From NCBI GenBank assembly GCA_903835005.1, contig CAILLK010000032.1, positions 1-58,989 on the forward strand: a DNA stretch of 58,989 bases. Reading direction: 5' to 3'. Positions 26,364 to 34,661 of this stretch are shown piece by piece (within the stretch, counting starts at the first letter, position 1; each line of letters begins with the position of its first letter). The position numbers were made by a program, and so were the translations under genes. The notes below the pieces were generated by a model. It was given only the letters and a program-made list of their open reading frames with translations. It did not search any database and had not been told where the DNA came from. The stretch comes from an uncultured Bacteroidota bacterium. Lineage in GTDB: Bacteria > Bacteroidota > Bacteroidia > Chitinophagales > Chitinophagaceae.

Positions 26364-27104
26364 ATGAAAAAAGCCTGTTTACTCATCGTATTCGCAGTTG
26401 TAACCATTTGCTCCTGCACCAAAAACAACAACACAACCACTAATAACATTATTGAACCGCTGCCGGCATTTACCGTAAGTGGTGTTCATGACCTCACATT
26501 CACCAATGGCAATACTAACTACAACTCTTTAGGCATTTCGGTTCAGTATTCCGATTCGGCACAGCAGGTAGTTTCTTTATCTTTATCGGCTTTGCCGCAG
26601 GGTATAACCCTCGATAGTACCTGGATTACCAGCGGCATACCTTCCTTCAGTACAACGCTTCTGTTTTATGATTCCACACTGGCAGGCGCAACACCCGGCA
26701 CCTACCCTATGACACTCACCGTTACCGGTGCTACGTCGGGCAAAAAGACTTATCCCTTCAACCTGAAAGTAAATGCCGAGCCAAGCTGCGTTTCTATTTT
26801 AGTGGGTACTTATGCCAGTTGCAATTCTTCGTGCATGATATCCGGCGGCTATTATAAAGATAGTGTAACAGCCGACCCGACCATTGTGAATAAGATTTGG
26901 TTTTACAATGTTAATGGTACCGGTTTAAAATTATATGGCATATACAACTGCAATACAGAACAGATAAGAGTGCCATCGCAAACCATAGGTTCTGTTACCT
27001 ACTCAGGTTCAGGCACAGGTTATTACACAGGCACCACCCATTTTATATCGCTGGATATTACAAGCAACTCCGGCAGCAGCTTCTGCTCTGTGAGTATGAA
27101 TTAA
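26364..27104 (+). CDS. Lipoprotein sharing a C-terminal domain with the EGF-like lipoprotein at 29841
   Basis: A 246-residue secreted lipoprotein (signal MKKACLLIVFAVVTICSC, lipid Cys at about residue 18) with an Asn/Thr-rich linker. A middle Ig-like beta region follows (residues ~35-140: VSLSLSALPQGITL, GTYPMTLTVTGATSG). The C-terminal ~105 residues start VGTYASCNSSC and end FCSVSM. This tail aligns with the C-terminal domain of the protein encoded at 29841-30359, including the GTY.C..S.C start, an SVT.D segment and a final I.LD.TS...FSC..VM. Function unknown. Confidence 0.75.
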   Translation: MKKACLLIVFAVVTICSCTKNNNTTTNNIIEPLPAFTVSGVHDLTFTNGNTNYNSLGISVQYSDSAQQVVSLSLSALPQGITLDSTWITSGIPSFSTTLLFYDSTLAGATPGTYPMTLTVTGATSGKKTYPFNLKVNAEPSCVSILVGTYASCNSSCMISGGYYKDSVTADPTIVNKIWFYNVNGTGLKLYGIYNCNTEQIRVPSQTIGSVTYSGSGTGYYTGTTHFISLDITSNSGSSFCSVSMN

Positions 27105-27384
27105 TAGGTAACGTGAGTTCGGCAACTTAATTCGATCTTTGAAGCTTATTTTTATTGGATTAAGTGATAATCCTGAAGGTATTATATGTTTATTGAAATC
27201 AATCAGGGAATTTCACCGATGCTGACCGCGAGCCGCCATAGCTTCAGCGGAGGCGCAAGGTATCGCATGTTTTAGTAGCAATACCGGTAATCGGCACAAT
27301 CAATTGAAAATCTGATCATTAAGGCACTTATTGGCGTTAAGTATATCAGGCAAAATACTTATTGTCTGAAATACTTAAGTATAT

Positions 27385-29502
27385 TCACTTAAACACCTGG
27401 TACACCAGCAACGAGCACAAATAAGCAATGCCTGCCATATACACAAACTGAATGAGGGGGTATTTCCAGCTGCGGGTTTCGCGCTTCACTACCGCCAGGG
27501 TGCTCATGCACTGCATGGCAAAAACATAGAATATAAGCAGCGAGAGGCCGGCGGCAAGTGTATAGACAGGAGTACCATCCGGGCGGCGGGCTTCGGCCAT
27601 TTTCTCGCGCAAGGTTTCTTTTCCTGCCTCTTTATCGCCTACACTATATAGGGTAGCCATAGTGCCTACAAACACCTCTCGGGCGGCAAATGAGGTGATG
27701 AGCGCTATGCCTATCTTCCAGTCGTAGCCAAGAGGACGGATAACAGGCTCTATGGCATGGCCCATCATGCCGGCAAAGGAGTTCTCCAGTTTGGCAGTGG
27801 CATGCCGGTGCTCTATTTCTACATGCTGGTCGGGATGCTCTTTTAACAAGGTGGCGTATTGAGCCTCCACTGCCCGCATACTGGCTGGCGGCCCGAAGGT
27901 AGCCAGGCCCCATAAAATAAGCGCCAGCACAATGATTACCTTACCCACATCGCGAATGAAAATCTTGCCTTTCTCGATCATGGTAATGCCCACATTCTTC
28001 CAACGGGGAGCACGGTATACCGGCAGCTCCATGAGGAAGAAGGTGCGCTCGGTGGTTTTGATGAAGTAGTTCATTACCTTGGCTACTATCAGCGCCATAA
28101 AGAAACCCAGCAGGTATAAGCCCATCAGCACCAATCCCTGCAGGTTGAAGATGCCTAGAAACTGATGGTTGGGGATAACCAGGGCAATGAGTATGGTATA
28201 TACGGGCAGCCGGGCACTGCAGCTCATGAGCGGGGTTACCATAATGGTAATGAGCCGCTCCTTGCGGCTCTGTATGGTTCGGGCAGCCATTATAGCAGGC
28301 ACGGCGCAGGCCATACCGCTGATAAGCGGCATTACAGAGCGGCCATTGAGCCCCGCGCTGCGCATTACGCGGTCTGTCAGGAAACTGATACGAGCCATAT
28401 AGCCGCTATCCTCCAGTATGGTGATCATGCCAAAAAGTATCATGATCTGGGGCACAAAAACGGCTATGCCGCTTATACCGGCAATCAGTCCATTCACCAG
28501 CAGATCGGTAACCATGCCTGCAGGCAACATACCATTTAGCCAGTTGCCAAACAGGGCAAAAGCGCCTTCTATCCAGTCCATAGGGTACTTGGCCAGCCAG
28601 AAAATGCTTTGAAACAGGAGGAATAAAACCACCAGCAATATCAGGTTGCCATAAAACGGATGCAGCAGCAGCTTATCAATGCGCTCACTGGCTACCATGC
28701 GCTTCATAGGGCTCTCCGTAACCACACATTGCTGCATTACCGCATTGATCCGCTTATACCGCTGCATAATCTCCTCGGCCTGCACCTTGGATTTCTGAAA
28801 CTTAGCCTCACCCAGCAAGGCTGCTATCCGGATGCGCTGGGCTGCGTTGATATGCCTCAGCTCCAGGTAATTGCAGGCCACGTGCAGCGCGGCATAATTG
28901 CTGGTAAGACCGCACAGATCCTTAATCTCTGCCAGCCATTTATCGGTAATTGCCGGCAGATCAATAAAATCGGGGTTAACAGCTGGTTTTGCAGCACTTA
29001 TATCTGTAATAGCTTTCTTTAGCTGGGCAATCCCTTTGTTCTTGCGCGGATTGATGGGGATAATTGTTGTACCCATCTGCCGCTCCAATGCTGCAATATC
29101 GATGGTTATGCCCTTCTGCCGGGCAATATCCATCATGGTAAGGGCAATAACTACGGGTATTTTGAGGTCAGTTATCTGGCTGCAGAAGAGGAGGTTGCGT
29201 TTGAGGTTCGATGCGTCAGCAATGACTATGATTAATTGGGGCTTGTCGGCGCTTTTCTGATTCAGCAGCACCTCATAGGTTACCTGTTCGTCAGCGCTTT
29301 TAGGGTACAGGCTATAGGTGCCCGGCAGATCAATAATATGAGCTGTCAGGGAGTCTGAGATTTTTGCTATGCCTGTTTTTTTGTCAACAGTTACACCCGG
29401 GAAATTGCCCACTTTCTGGTTAAGGCCTGTAAGTACATTGAACAGGGAGCTTTTACCACTATTAGGATTACCCACCAGGGCAATTGTGTAGGTTGTCTGC
29501 AT
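27385..29502 (-). CDS. feoB: Ferrous iron transport protein B
   Basis: A 705-residue inner-membrane Fe(II) transporter of normal length. The N-terminal G domain has G1 GNPNSGKSS (residues 11-19) and G3 DLPG (58-61). A helical GDI-like spacer follows, then about eight to ten membrane segments with the gate motifs MACAVPAIMAAR and PLMSCSARLPVY. No feoA gene is adjacent, nor a fused FeoA domain, so FeoA is encoded elsewhere or not used. It is monocistronic; TAACTTTG ends 8 nt before the ATG. Iron-dependent control is likely by family, but I did not find a convincing Fur box. Confidence 0.98.
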   Translation of the reverse strand: MQTTYTIALVGNPNSGKSSLFNVLTGLNQKVGNFPGVTVDKKTGIAKISDSLTAHIIDLPGTYSLYPKSADEQVTYEVLLNQKSADKPQLIIVIADASNLKRNLLFCSQITDLKIPVVIALTMMDIARQKGITIDIAALERQMGTTIIPINPRKNKGIAQLKKAITDISAAKPAVNPDFIDLPAITDKWLAEIKDLCGLTSNYAALHVACNYLELRHINAAQRIRIAALLGEAKFQKSKVQAEEIMQRYKRINAVMQQCVVTESPMKRMVASERIDKLLLHPFYGNLILLVVLFLLFQSIFWLAKYPMDWIEGAFALFGNWLNGMLPAGMVTDLLVNGLIAGISGIAVFVPQIMILFGMITILEDSGYMARISFLTDRVMRSAGLNGRSVMPLISGMACAVPAIMAARTIQSRKERLITIMVTPLMSCSARLPVYTILIALVIPNHQFLGIFNLQGLVLMGLYLLGFFMALIVAKVMNYFIKTTERTFFLMELPVYRAPRWKNVGITMIEKGKIFIRDVGKVIIVLALILWGLATFGPPASMRAVEAQYATLLKEHPDQHVEIEHRHATAKLENSFAGMMGHAIEPVIRPLGYDWKIGIALITSFAAREVFVGTMATLYSVGDKEAGKETLREKMAEARRPDGTPVYTLAAGLSLLIFYVFAMQCMSTLAVVKRETRSWKYPLIQFVYMAGIAYLCSLLVYQVFK

Positions 29503-29510
29503 CGGAGCTG

Positions 29511-29518
29511 CAAAGTTA
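29511..29518 (-). promoter_or_regulatory. -7 box (TAACTTTG) of feoB
   Basis: Exact TAnnTTTG match on the minus strand, ending 8 nt before the feoB ATG. No TTG at the ideal upstream distance. Confidence 0.5.
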
Positions 29519-29840
29519 AAGATTGCTAAATGGTTTAGTAGCCTTTGATCGTATCTACAGAAAGAATTTCCCGATTGTATAAACCAATAATCATAAAAGA
29601 AATTTTATACAAGGTTCACGAGGATTATCATAAAGTACACAAGACCCTAAAGAAATCGAGGAAAGGGTACAAAAGATCAGGAGACCAATTGTGTATGGAA
29701 CCAAAAAGGCTTACTTATTACGCAATTAATTGTTAAACTCAATGATATGAGGTAAAGGTAGGTGGTAATTAATTACTTTTACACCACTTCTGTGTTGCGC
29801 ATAGAAGTGATTTATATTTGCTAAATTAAACTACCTGATT
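29519..29840. other. Intergenic region between feoB and the EGF-like lipoprotein gene
   Basis: About 320 AT-rich bases between divergent genes. A 63-codon plus-strand frame at 29545-29736 looks random, with no signal peptide or motif. The only features seen are the inverted repeat at 29785-29809 and TATATTTG at 29813-29820, a -7-like box for the downstream lipoprotein gene. Confidence 0.45.
29785..29809. promoter_or_regulatory. 7-bp inverted repeat overlapping a predicted promoter
   Basis: CACTTCT and AGAAGTG are perfect inverted repeats with an 11-nt spacer. The repeat ends 3 nt before TATATTTG (29813-29820), the predicted -7 box of the EGF-like lipoprotein gene. The position suits an operator. 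Confidence 0.35.
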
Positions 29841-30359
29841 TTGAAGCAATTCCGTTACATAATTCTTTCTCTGCTGGCTACCATAAGTATTTTCGGTGCG
29901 GTAGTTGTTTCCAGTTGCAAAAATAAATGCGGGTCTACTACCTGCCAGAATGGTGGAACATGTACTTCAAATGTATGTGTTTGCCCGACAGGTTACTCAG
30001 GAAATGCCTGCCAGACGGGCTGGTCGGACGTGGCAATAGGTACTTACAACTGCGTTAGGTCGGACTGCAAACCTGCAGTTGAGGGCGACAGCACCTGGCA
30101 GAGCGCTGTAACAAAAGATGCAACCAATGGCGGCTACACCATAGATATATCCAGATTTGACAACTCAAGTATTACGGTTGCCGCAACAATTGACAGCGCT
30201 ATAAATGGCATAAGCAAAATCACAATTGCACCATCCACAGGTTCTGCTGGCATTAATGCCACCGGCACTTATACCAACAATATTATTACACTCGATTTCA
30301 CATCGGCTGTAGCTGGCATTGGTGGTTTCAGCTGCCATATAGTGATGACCAAATTGTAA
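29841..30359 (+). CDS. EGF-like-domain lipoprotein
   Basis: A 172-residue lipoprotein whose first possible start is TTG at 29841 (or ATT just before it); there is no ATG in a suitable place. The signal peptide ends VVVSSC, lipid Cys at about residue 26. Residues ~30-58 form one EGF-like module with six cysteines (KCGSTTCQNGGTC, CVCPTGYSGNAC). EGF modules are unusual in bacteria but do occur in Bacteroidota lipoproteins. The remaining ~110 residues (AIGTYNC to CHIVM) match the C-terminal domain of the lipoprotein at 26364. The stop lies 3 nt from the end of the convergent crotonase gene. Confidence 0.8.
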   Translation: MKQFRYIILSLLATISIFGAVVVSSCKNKCGSTTCQNGGTCTSNVCVCPTGYSGNACQTGWSDVAIGTYNCVRSDCKPAVEGDSTWQSAVTKDATNGGYTIDISRFDNSSITVAATIDSAINGISKITIAPSTGSAGINATGTYTNNIITLDFTSAVAGIGGFSCHIVMTKL

Positions 30360-30362
30360 CTA

Positions 30363-31139
30363 TTACTTCCCTTTGAATACGGGTTTTCTTTTTTCGAGAA
30401 ATGCCTGTACGCCTTCTCTGAAATCATATGAACTGCCTGCCAGGGCCTGAACTTCTTTTTCCCGATCCAACTGCTCTTCCAGGCTATGGTTATAGGTTTC
30501 ATTGAGCAATCTTTTGGTAAGGCCTATACCTTTTGTGGGCATCTGTGCAAGATATAGTGCCATCTTTTTGCTCTCAGCTTCAAAAATATCATCCGGGAAA
30601 CATTTATAGATCATACCCATTGATGCTGCTTCAGTAGCGGTTACTTTATCGGCCGTCATCATAAGTGCGGCTGCACGCTGCATACCAACCAGGCGGGGCA
30701 GGAAATAGGTGCCACCACTATCCGGTATCAGGCCAATTTTACTGAACGCCTGGATAAAAGAGGCGCTTTCGCTTGCTAAAACAATATCGCACGCAAGCGC
30801 CAGATTGGCTCCAGCACCTGCAGCTACACCATTTACTGCAGCTATAATTGGTTTTTCTATTTTGCGCAGGCGCAATATTGTGGCATTATAATGCTCGCGC
30901 ACCATACGTTCAAACTCTTCGGGAGTCGGGTTCATGGCCTCAGAAAGGTCCTGGCCACTACAGAAACCCTTGCCTGCCCCGGTAATATAAATACATCTTA
31001 TTTCATCGTCCGTTTCACATTCATCAAGCCGGGCTTGCAGTGCCAATGCCATTTCCCTGTTGTAGCTGTTGTATTTATCGGGGCGGTTGAGGGTAATAAA
31101 ACCCACGCCGTTTTCTTTACTGAAGAGTATGGTATTCAT
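30363..31139 (-). CDS. Enoyl-CoA hydratase/isomerase family protein, PaaG-like
   Basis: A 258-residue crotonase-fold enzyme of normal length. Oxyanion-hole segments are CSGQDL (residues 60-65) and GVAAGAGANLALACD. The segment FSKIGLIPDSGGTYFLPRLVG contains Asp140 in IPDSGG, characteristic of PaaG/PaaB-type isomerases of phenylacetate degradation. Only one catalytic acid of the usual hydratase pair is evident, which fits an isomerase. No other paa genes are nearby, so a general acyl-CoA role is also possible. A good promoter (TTG-N21-TATCTTTG) ends 4 nt before the ATG. Confidence 0.85.
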   Translation of the reverse strand: MNTILFSKENGVGFITLNRPDKYNSYNREMALALQARLDECETDDEIRCIYITGAGKGFCSGQDLSEAMNPTPEEFERMVREHYNATILRLRKIEKPIIAAVNGVAAGAGANLALACDIVLASESASFIQAFSKIGLIPDSGGTYFLPRLVGMQRAAALMMTADKVTATEAASMGMIYKCFPDDIFEAESKKMALYLAQMPTKGIGLTKRLLNETYNHSLEEQLDREKEVQALAGSSYDFREGVQAFLEKRKPVFKGK

Positions 31140-31143
31140 TGAT

Positions 31144-31175
31144 CAAAGATAAATTGGAAAGGTGAAAATGTACAA
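31144..31175 (-). promoter_or_regulatory. Promoter of the PaaG-like gene (-33 TTG, -7 TATCTTTG)
   Basis: The minus strand has TTG at 31175-31173, a 21-nt spacer and TATCTTTG at 31151-31144. Four bases separate the box from the ATG. This is one of the best full Bacteroidota promoter matches in the window and predicts a nearly leaderless transcript. Confidence 0.65.
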
Positions 31176-31212
31176 GTTGGTTTTAATGATAACTGCAAAC
31201 AGGGAATCAGTA

Positions 31213-31824
31213 CTAAACTGAAGCTTTTTCAGCAACAATCAATCTGGCCCTTATTGTTCTGTTATCCAGGGTTTTATACTCGGTATCTTTAAGCTTCACT
31301 ATAGTTAATCCGGATGTATTTTTTATTGCCTCAACCCGTCTTCGTCGCCTGGCTATCTTCAATACATACCACCCGCCGGGCTTAAGCAATTTCATCATAT
31401 TTTCCAGGTAAATTTCCAGGTTTTCAATGGCTATGAGCTCATAACACCCCCTGTCAACTATTGCATCATATTGACTTTTCAAATTAGAAGATAAAATATT
31501 ATCTACAGTGAAATGGACATTAACCTTATGCTCAGTTGCACATTTTCGGGCCATAGTAATGGCAGATGCCGATATATCAATGCCTGTAACATCGTAACCT
31601 TTTTGAGCAAGAAAAACGGCATGCTCACCCATACCTGTACCAATATCAAGTACACTACAGCCTGGCCTGTTTATTTGGTCAAATACCTGGTAAATATCTT
31701 CATCCACAGCATCAGGAACAGCAATAAAACATTTTGATACTGTTTCGTCTCCGCTGAATCTTTTTCTGTAATTGGCTTCCCATTCCAGAGCCATCACCCC
31801 CCTCGCTAATAAGCTATCATCCAT
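31213..31824 (-). CDS. Class I SAM-dependent methyltransferase
   Basis: A 203-residue enzyme with motif I SVLDIGTGMGEHA, motif II VTGIDIS, a DAIVDRGCYELI segment at motif IV and LKPGGWYVLKIARR at motif V/VI. The DRGCYELI stretch resembles thiol- or TehB-like methyltransferases, but this does not fix a substrate. It lies between the PaaG-like and acyl-CoA carboxylase genes on the same strand (gaps of 73 and 86 nt), so an operon is possible. No clear functional tie is visible. Confidence 0.85.
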   Translation of the reverse strand: MDDSLLARGVMALEWEANYRKRFSGDETVSKCFIAVPDAVDEDIYQVFDQINRPGCSVLDIGTGMGEHAVFLAQKGYDVTGIDISASAITMARKCATEHKVNVHFTVDNILSSNLKSQYDAIVDRGCYELIAIENLEIYLENMMKLLKPGGWYVLKIARRRRRVEAIKNTSGLTIVKLKDTEYKTLDNRTIRARLIVAEKASV

Positions 31825-31910
31825 ATTTACTGATGACTAAATTAATGCAATTTCATGATTCTGAACTCAACATATCCTGTAAATTATTCGGCAATTGAGA
31901 TATTGAGTCA

Positions 31911-33539
31911 TTAAACCTGTACCACACCCATCTTAAATTCCTTATTCACCTGAGAATGATTAGCTGCATTTATGCCTTCAGAAATTACAGACCGGGTTTC
32001 AGCAGGGTCAATAATCTCATCTACCCATAGTCGTGCGGCTGCATAGTAGGCTGTTGTCTGGCTATCGTAGCGGTCTATTATTTCCTTCAGCATTTCCTTT
32101 TCCTTCTCGGGGTCTATTACTTCGCCTTTGGCTTTTAGAGAGGCAACCTGAATCTGCAATAGCGTTTTTGCAGCCTGTTCTCCGCCCATTACCGCAATCT
32201 TGGCATTGGGCCATGCATATATAAACCTTGGGTCGTAGGCCTTCCCGCACATAGCATAGTTGCCGGCGCCGTATGAGTTGCCGATAATAATGGTAATCTT
32301 AGGTACAATGGAATTGGCCACTGCATTTACCAGTTTAGCCCCATCCTTTATTATGCCCGACTGCTCACTTCGGCTGCCCACCATAAATCCTGTTACATCC
32401 TGCAGGAAAACCAGTGGTATCTTTTTTTGGTTGCAGTTCATAATGAAACGGGCGGCTTTATCGGCGCTGTCGTTGTAGATCACACCACCTAGCTGCATCT
32501 CGCCTTTACCGCTTTTTACAATTTTACGCTGATTGGCTACAATGCCCACCGCCCAGCCATCTACGCGTGCATAACCGCATACAATGGTCTTGCCATAATC
32601 TTCCTTAAACTGGTCGAACTCCGATTTATCTACAAAGCATTTGATCACATCCACCACATCATATTGCTTGTTATTGAGCGGCGATAGGATACCATAAATT
32701 TCGCTGGCCTCTTTTGCCGGCGCTTCCGGCTTTGCCCGGTCGTAGCCCTGGCGGGGCCGCTCCCCTATTTTATCAATTATCCGGCGCACCTGGTCGAGGC
32801 ACTCCTGCTCGGTATCAAATTTATAATCGGCAATGCCGCTTACTTCGGTATGCATTTTAGCGCCGCCCAGAGATTGGATATCTATGTCTTCGCCAATGGC
32901 TGCCTTAACGAGGTAAGGGCCTGCAAGGAAAATAGATCCATTGCCTTCCACCATCAGCGTTTCATCACTCATTATAGGCAGGTAAGCCCCACCTGCCACA
33001 CAACTACCCATAACTGCTGCTATCTGCGGTATTCCCATAGCGCTGATCTGGGCATTGTTGCGGAATATGCGCCCGAAGTGCTCCTTATCGGGGAAAATTT
33101 CATCCTGCAATGGCAGATAAACGCCCGCACTGTCTACCAGGTAAATAATGGGGAGAAAATTCTCCATGGCAATCTCCTGCAGCCGAACATTCTTTTTGCC
33201 GGTTATCGGGAACCATGCACCAGCTTTTACGGTGTTATCGTTAGCCACAATCACACACTGGCGGCCATGCACATAGCCCAGGCCGGCAACAGTGCCACCA
33301 GCCGGGCAGCCGCCATGCTCTTTATACATATCATAGCCAGCGAATGACCCGATTTCAGTAAAAACACTTCCTTTATCTATGAGGTATTTAATGCGTTCGC
33401 GGGGCGTCATTTTGCCCTTTTCGCGGGCTTTGTCCATGCTTTTTTTACCACCGCCAAGGCTTATCACTGCATGGCGTTGTTTCATCTGGCTTACTGAAAG
33501 CCGCATTGCATCATCGTTTTTATTGAAATCCAGGTTCAT
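31911..33539 (-). CDS. Acyl-CoA carboxylase carboxyltransferase (beta) subunit, methylcrotonyl-CoA-carboxylase-like
   Basis: A 542-residue carboxyltransferase with tandem crotonase-like N and C domains. It transfers carboxyl from biotin to an acyl-CoA in the cytoplasm. The C-terminal half contains GNSYGAGNYAMCGKAYDPRF-type sequence and WPNAKIAVMGGEQAA, which in family comparisons favour methylcrotonyl-CoA (leucine breakdown) or geranyl-CoA carboxylase over propionyl-CoA carboxylase. The biotin-carrying alpha subunit is not in the window, so it must be encoded elsewhere. TATTTTTG at 33562-33569 (minus) is a possible -7 box, 22 nt before the ATG. Downstream genes may be co-transcribed. Confidence 0.92.
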   Translation of the reverse strand: MNLDFNKNDDAMRLSVSQMKQRHAVISLGGGKKSMDKAREKGKMTPRERIKYLIDKGSVFTEIGSFAGYDMYKEHGGCPAGGTVAGLGYVHGRQCVIVANDNTVKAGAWFPITGKKNVRLQEIAMENFLPIIYLVDSAGVYLPLQDEIFPDKEHFGRIFRNNAQISAMGIPQIAAVMGSCVAGGAYLPIMSDETLMVEGNGSIFLAGPYLVKAAIGEDIDIQSLGGAKMHTEVSGIADYKFDTEQECLDQVRRIIDKIGERPRQGYDRAKPEAPAKEASEIYGILSPLNNKQYDVVDVIKCFVDKSEFDQFKEDYGKTIVCGYARVDGWAVGIVANQRKIVKSGKGEMQLGGVIYNDSADKAARFIMNCNQKKIPLVFLQDVTGFMVGSRSEQSGIIKDGAKLVNAVANSIVPKITIIIGNSYGAGNYAMCGKAYDPRFIYAWPNAKIAVMGGEQAAKTLLQIQVASLKAKGEVIDPEKEKEMLKEIIDRYDSQTTAYYAAARLWVDEIIDPAETRSVISEGINAANHSQVNKEFKMGVVQV

Positions 33540-33674
33540 TCAGAGATAGATTAACTGGGCGCAAAAATAACTTTAATAAGGGGAATGTTTACTAACTACA
33601 GATGCAAACGGAAAAATAGTTTTGGTTTAAGGCAACTCACTGGAATTGCATAAAATAATATTTAAACTTGGTTT

Positions 33675-34079
33675 TCATGAAGATATCGGCATATATAAAA
33701 TACTAATTATACGTTCAATTAGTTCTCTGGCCTGGGGTAACAAAGGGAGTACATCTTCTCGTTCATAATCCACACCTGCTTCATAATCGGCATCCTGCCT
33801 CATTTCAAAAAGTGTGGTATAAAATTTATGATGTTTCTTATCAATTATGCCAGTTTTTATAAAATGCAATCCGAATACATGTAATGCTCCACTATGCGTT
33901 TTTGTATCCATATCAACCTTATGGAGTAAAGCAAGAACAGCGTAAAAACAAGCATAATATAGCCTGTTTACAGCGGTATTCCAGAGTTGATTTTCTACCA
34001 GGTATTCTTCAACTTCATGAAAGGTTTTTTTTGCGCCAGCAATTCTCAGGGCTACCAGTTCTTCTTTTTCTGCGCTCAT
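33675..34079 (-). CDS. HEPN-domain protein, partner of nucleotidyltransferase
   Basis: A 134-residue all-helical HEPN protein of the UPF0332 type: NRLYYACFYAVLALLHK, KTHSGALHVFGLHFIKTG and RQDADYEAG. The Arg-x4-6-His ribonuclease motif typical of toxic HEPN proteins is not seen. The equivalent position reads R-Q-D-A-D-Y, so it may act as a substrate-binding partner, not an RNase (inference). Its ATG overlaps the stop of the nucleotidyltransferase gene (ATGA), a classic MNT/HEPN coupling. Such pairs are toxin-antitoxin-like. Confidence 0.85.
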   Translation of the reverse strand: MSAEKEELVALRIAGAKKTFHEVEEYLVENQLWNTAVNRLYYACFYAVLALLHKVDMDTKTHSGALHVFGLHFIKTGIIDKKHHKFYTTLFEMRQDADYEAGVDYEREDVLPLLPQARELIERIISILYMPISS

Positions 34080-34393
34080 AGATTAATGCCCTCCCGTGTT
34101 ACATTTTTGTAGAAAGGGGTAATCTTATATTTTGTTTCCCATAATAGCCTTGAGTAAACTTTAGGGCTGATCAGCAGATCTGTCTCCAACGCTATGTCGC
34201 ATAAAGGATACCCTATCCTTACACGATCATCGAGGGTGATTTTATCTTTATTCAGCAACACTAAAATATCTATATCCGAATCGGGCCTGGCATCGCCCCG
34301 CGCATAAGAACCAAATAAGACGAGGGTTGCACCAGGATCGGTGGATAAAACTGAGTTTTTTATTAGTTTCAGTATGACGGAAATATCATTCAC
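34076..34393 (-). CDS. Minimal nucleotidyltransferase (MNT), antitoxin-like
   Basis: A 105-residue polymerase-beta-fold nucleotidyltransferase with GSYARG (residues 28-33) and the metal-binding pair Asp40-x-Asp42 (SDIDIL). The start is GTG at 34393, supported by TATTTTTG ending exactly 4 nt before it. In characterised MNT/HEPN pairs the MNT protein neutralises the HEPN partner by nucleotidylation; whether this pair does so is unknown. It is the first gene of the two-gene unit. A truncated second MNT lies immediately upstream at 34480-34656. Confidence 0.88.
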   Translation of the reverse strand: MNDISVILKLIKNSVLSTDPGATLVLFGSYARGDARPDSDIDILVLLNKDKITLDDRVRIGYPLCDIALETDLLISPKVYSRLLWETKYKITPFYKNVTREGINL

Positions 34394-34397
34394 CTTG

Positions 34398-34405
34398 CAA
34401 AAATA
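34398..34405 (-). promoter_or_regulatory. -7 box (TATTTTTG) 4 nt before the GTG start of MNT
   Basis: The minus strand reads TATTTTTG-CAAG-GTG. The exact consensus and fixed 4-nt spacing decide the GTG start, since no ATG is available nearby. Confidence 0.55.
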
Positions 34406-34479
34406 TTAATTCTGTCGCAGATATAAAAATAAAGGATTGCGATACATTGATTAAAATATTTACATCCGGCAGCGATAAC

Positions 34480-34656
34480 CTATATCTCAATCCCGGTCTC
34501 TAAAATTTCTGCCACAAATGGGTTTTTATCAAGAGAAAAATCTTTGGTGTTGTAGGTTTGAGGCTGCACCATATAATATTTGCGCATGGCTTTCATGAAC
34601 AGCTTCATATCTTCGGTAGGCACACTGCAAAATTCATCGGCAACCAATGGCATCAA
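34480..34656 (-). pseudogene. Truncated nucleotidyltransferase (C-terminal remnant)
   Basis: The minus strand encodes about 58 residues beginning near VADEF and ending TGIEI before TAG at 34480. They align with the C-terminal half of the nucleotidyltransferase at 41499-41819: VADEF, PQTYNTKDF versus PRTYNTKDF, DKNPFVAEIL versus DKDPFVEEIL, and the TGIEI end. The N-terminal half with the GSYxR and DxD catalytic motifs is missing. Immediately upstream the sequence is the end of the RelE-like toxin gene, so the breakpoint coincides with the start of that module. Confidence 0.8.
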
Positions 34657-34661
34657 GACTG

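Noticed and set aside
27232..27255. GC-rich hairpin-like sequence GCCGCC...GGAGGC near the end of the 26364 lipoprotein gene
   Set aside because: Several short alternative stems of 4 bp with long loops are possible, there is no T-tract and no second copy in the window, so neither a terminator nor a repeat could be supported.
29545..29736. 63-codon plus-strand frame between feoB and the EGF-like gene
   Set aside because: No signal peptide, motif or promoter; the composition is like the surrounding AT-rich spacer.
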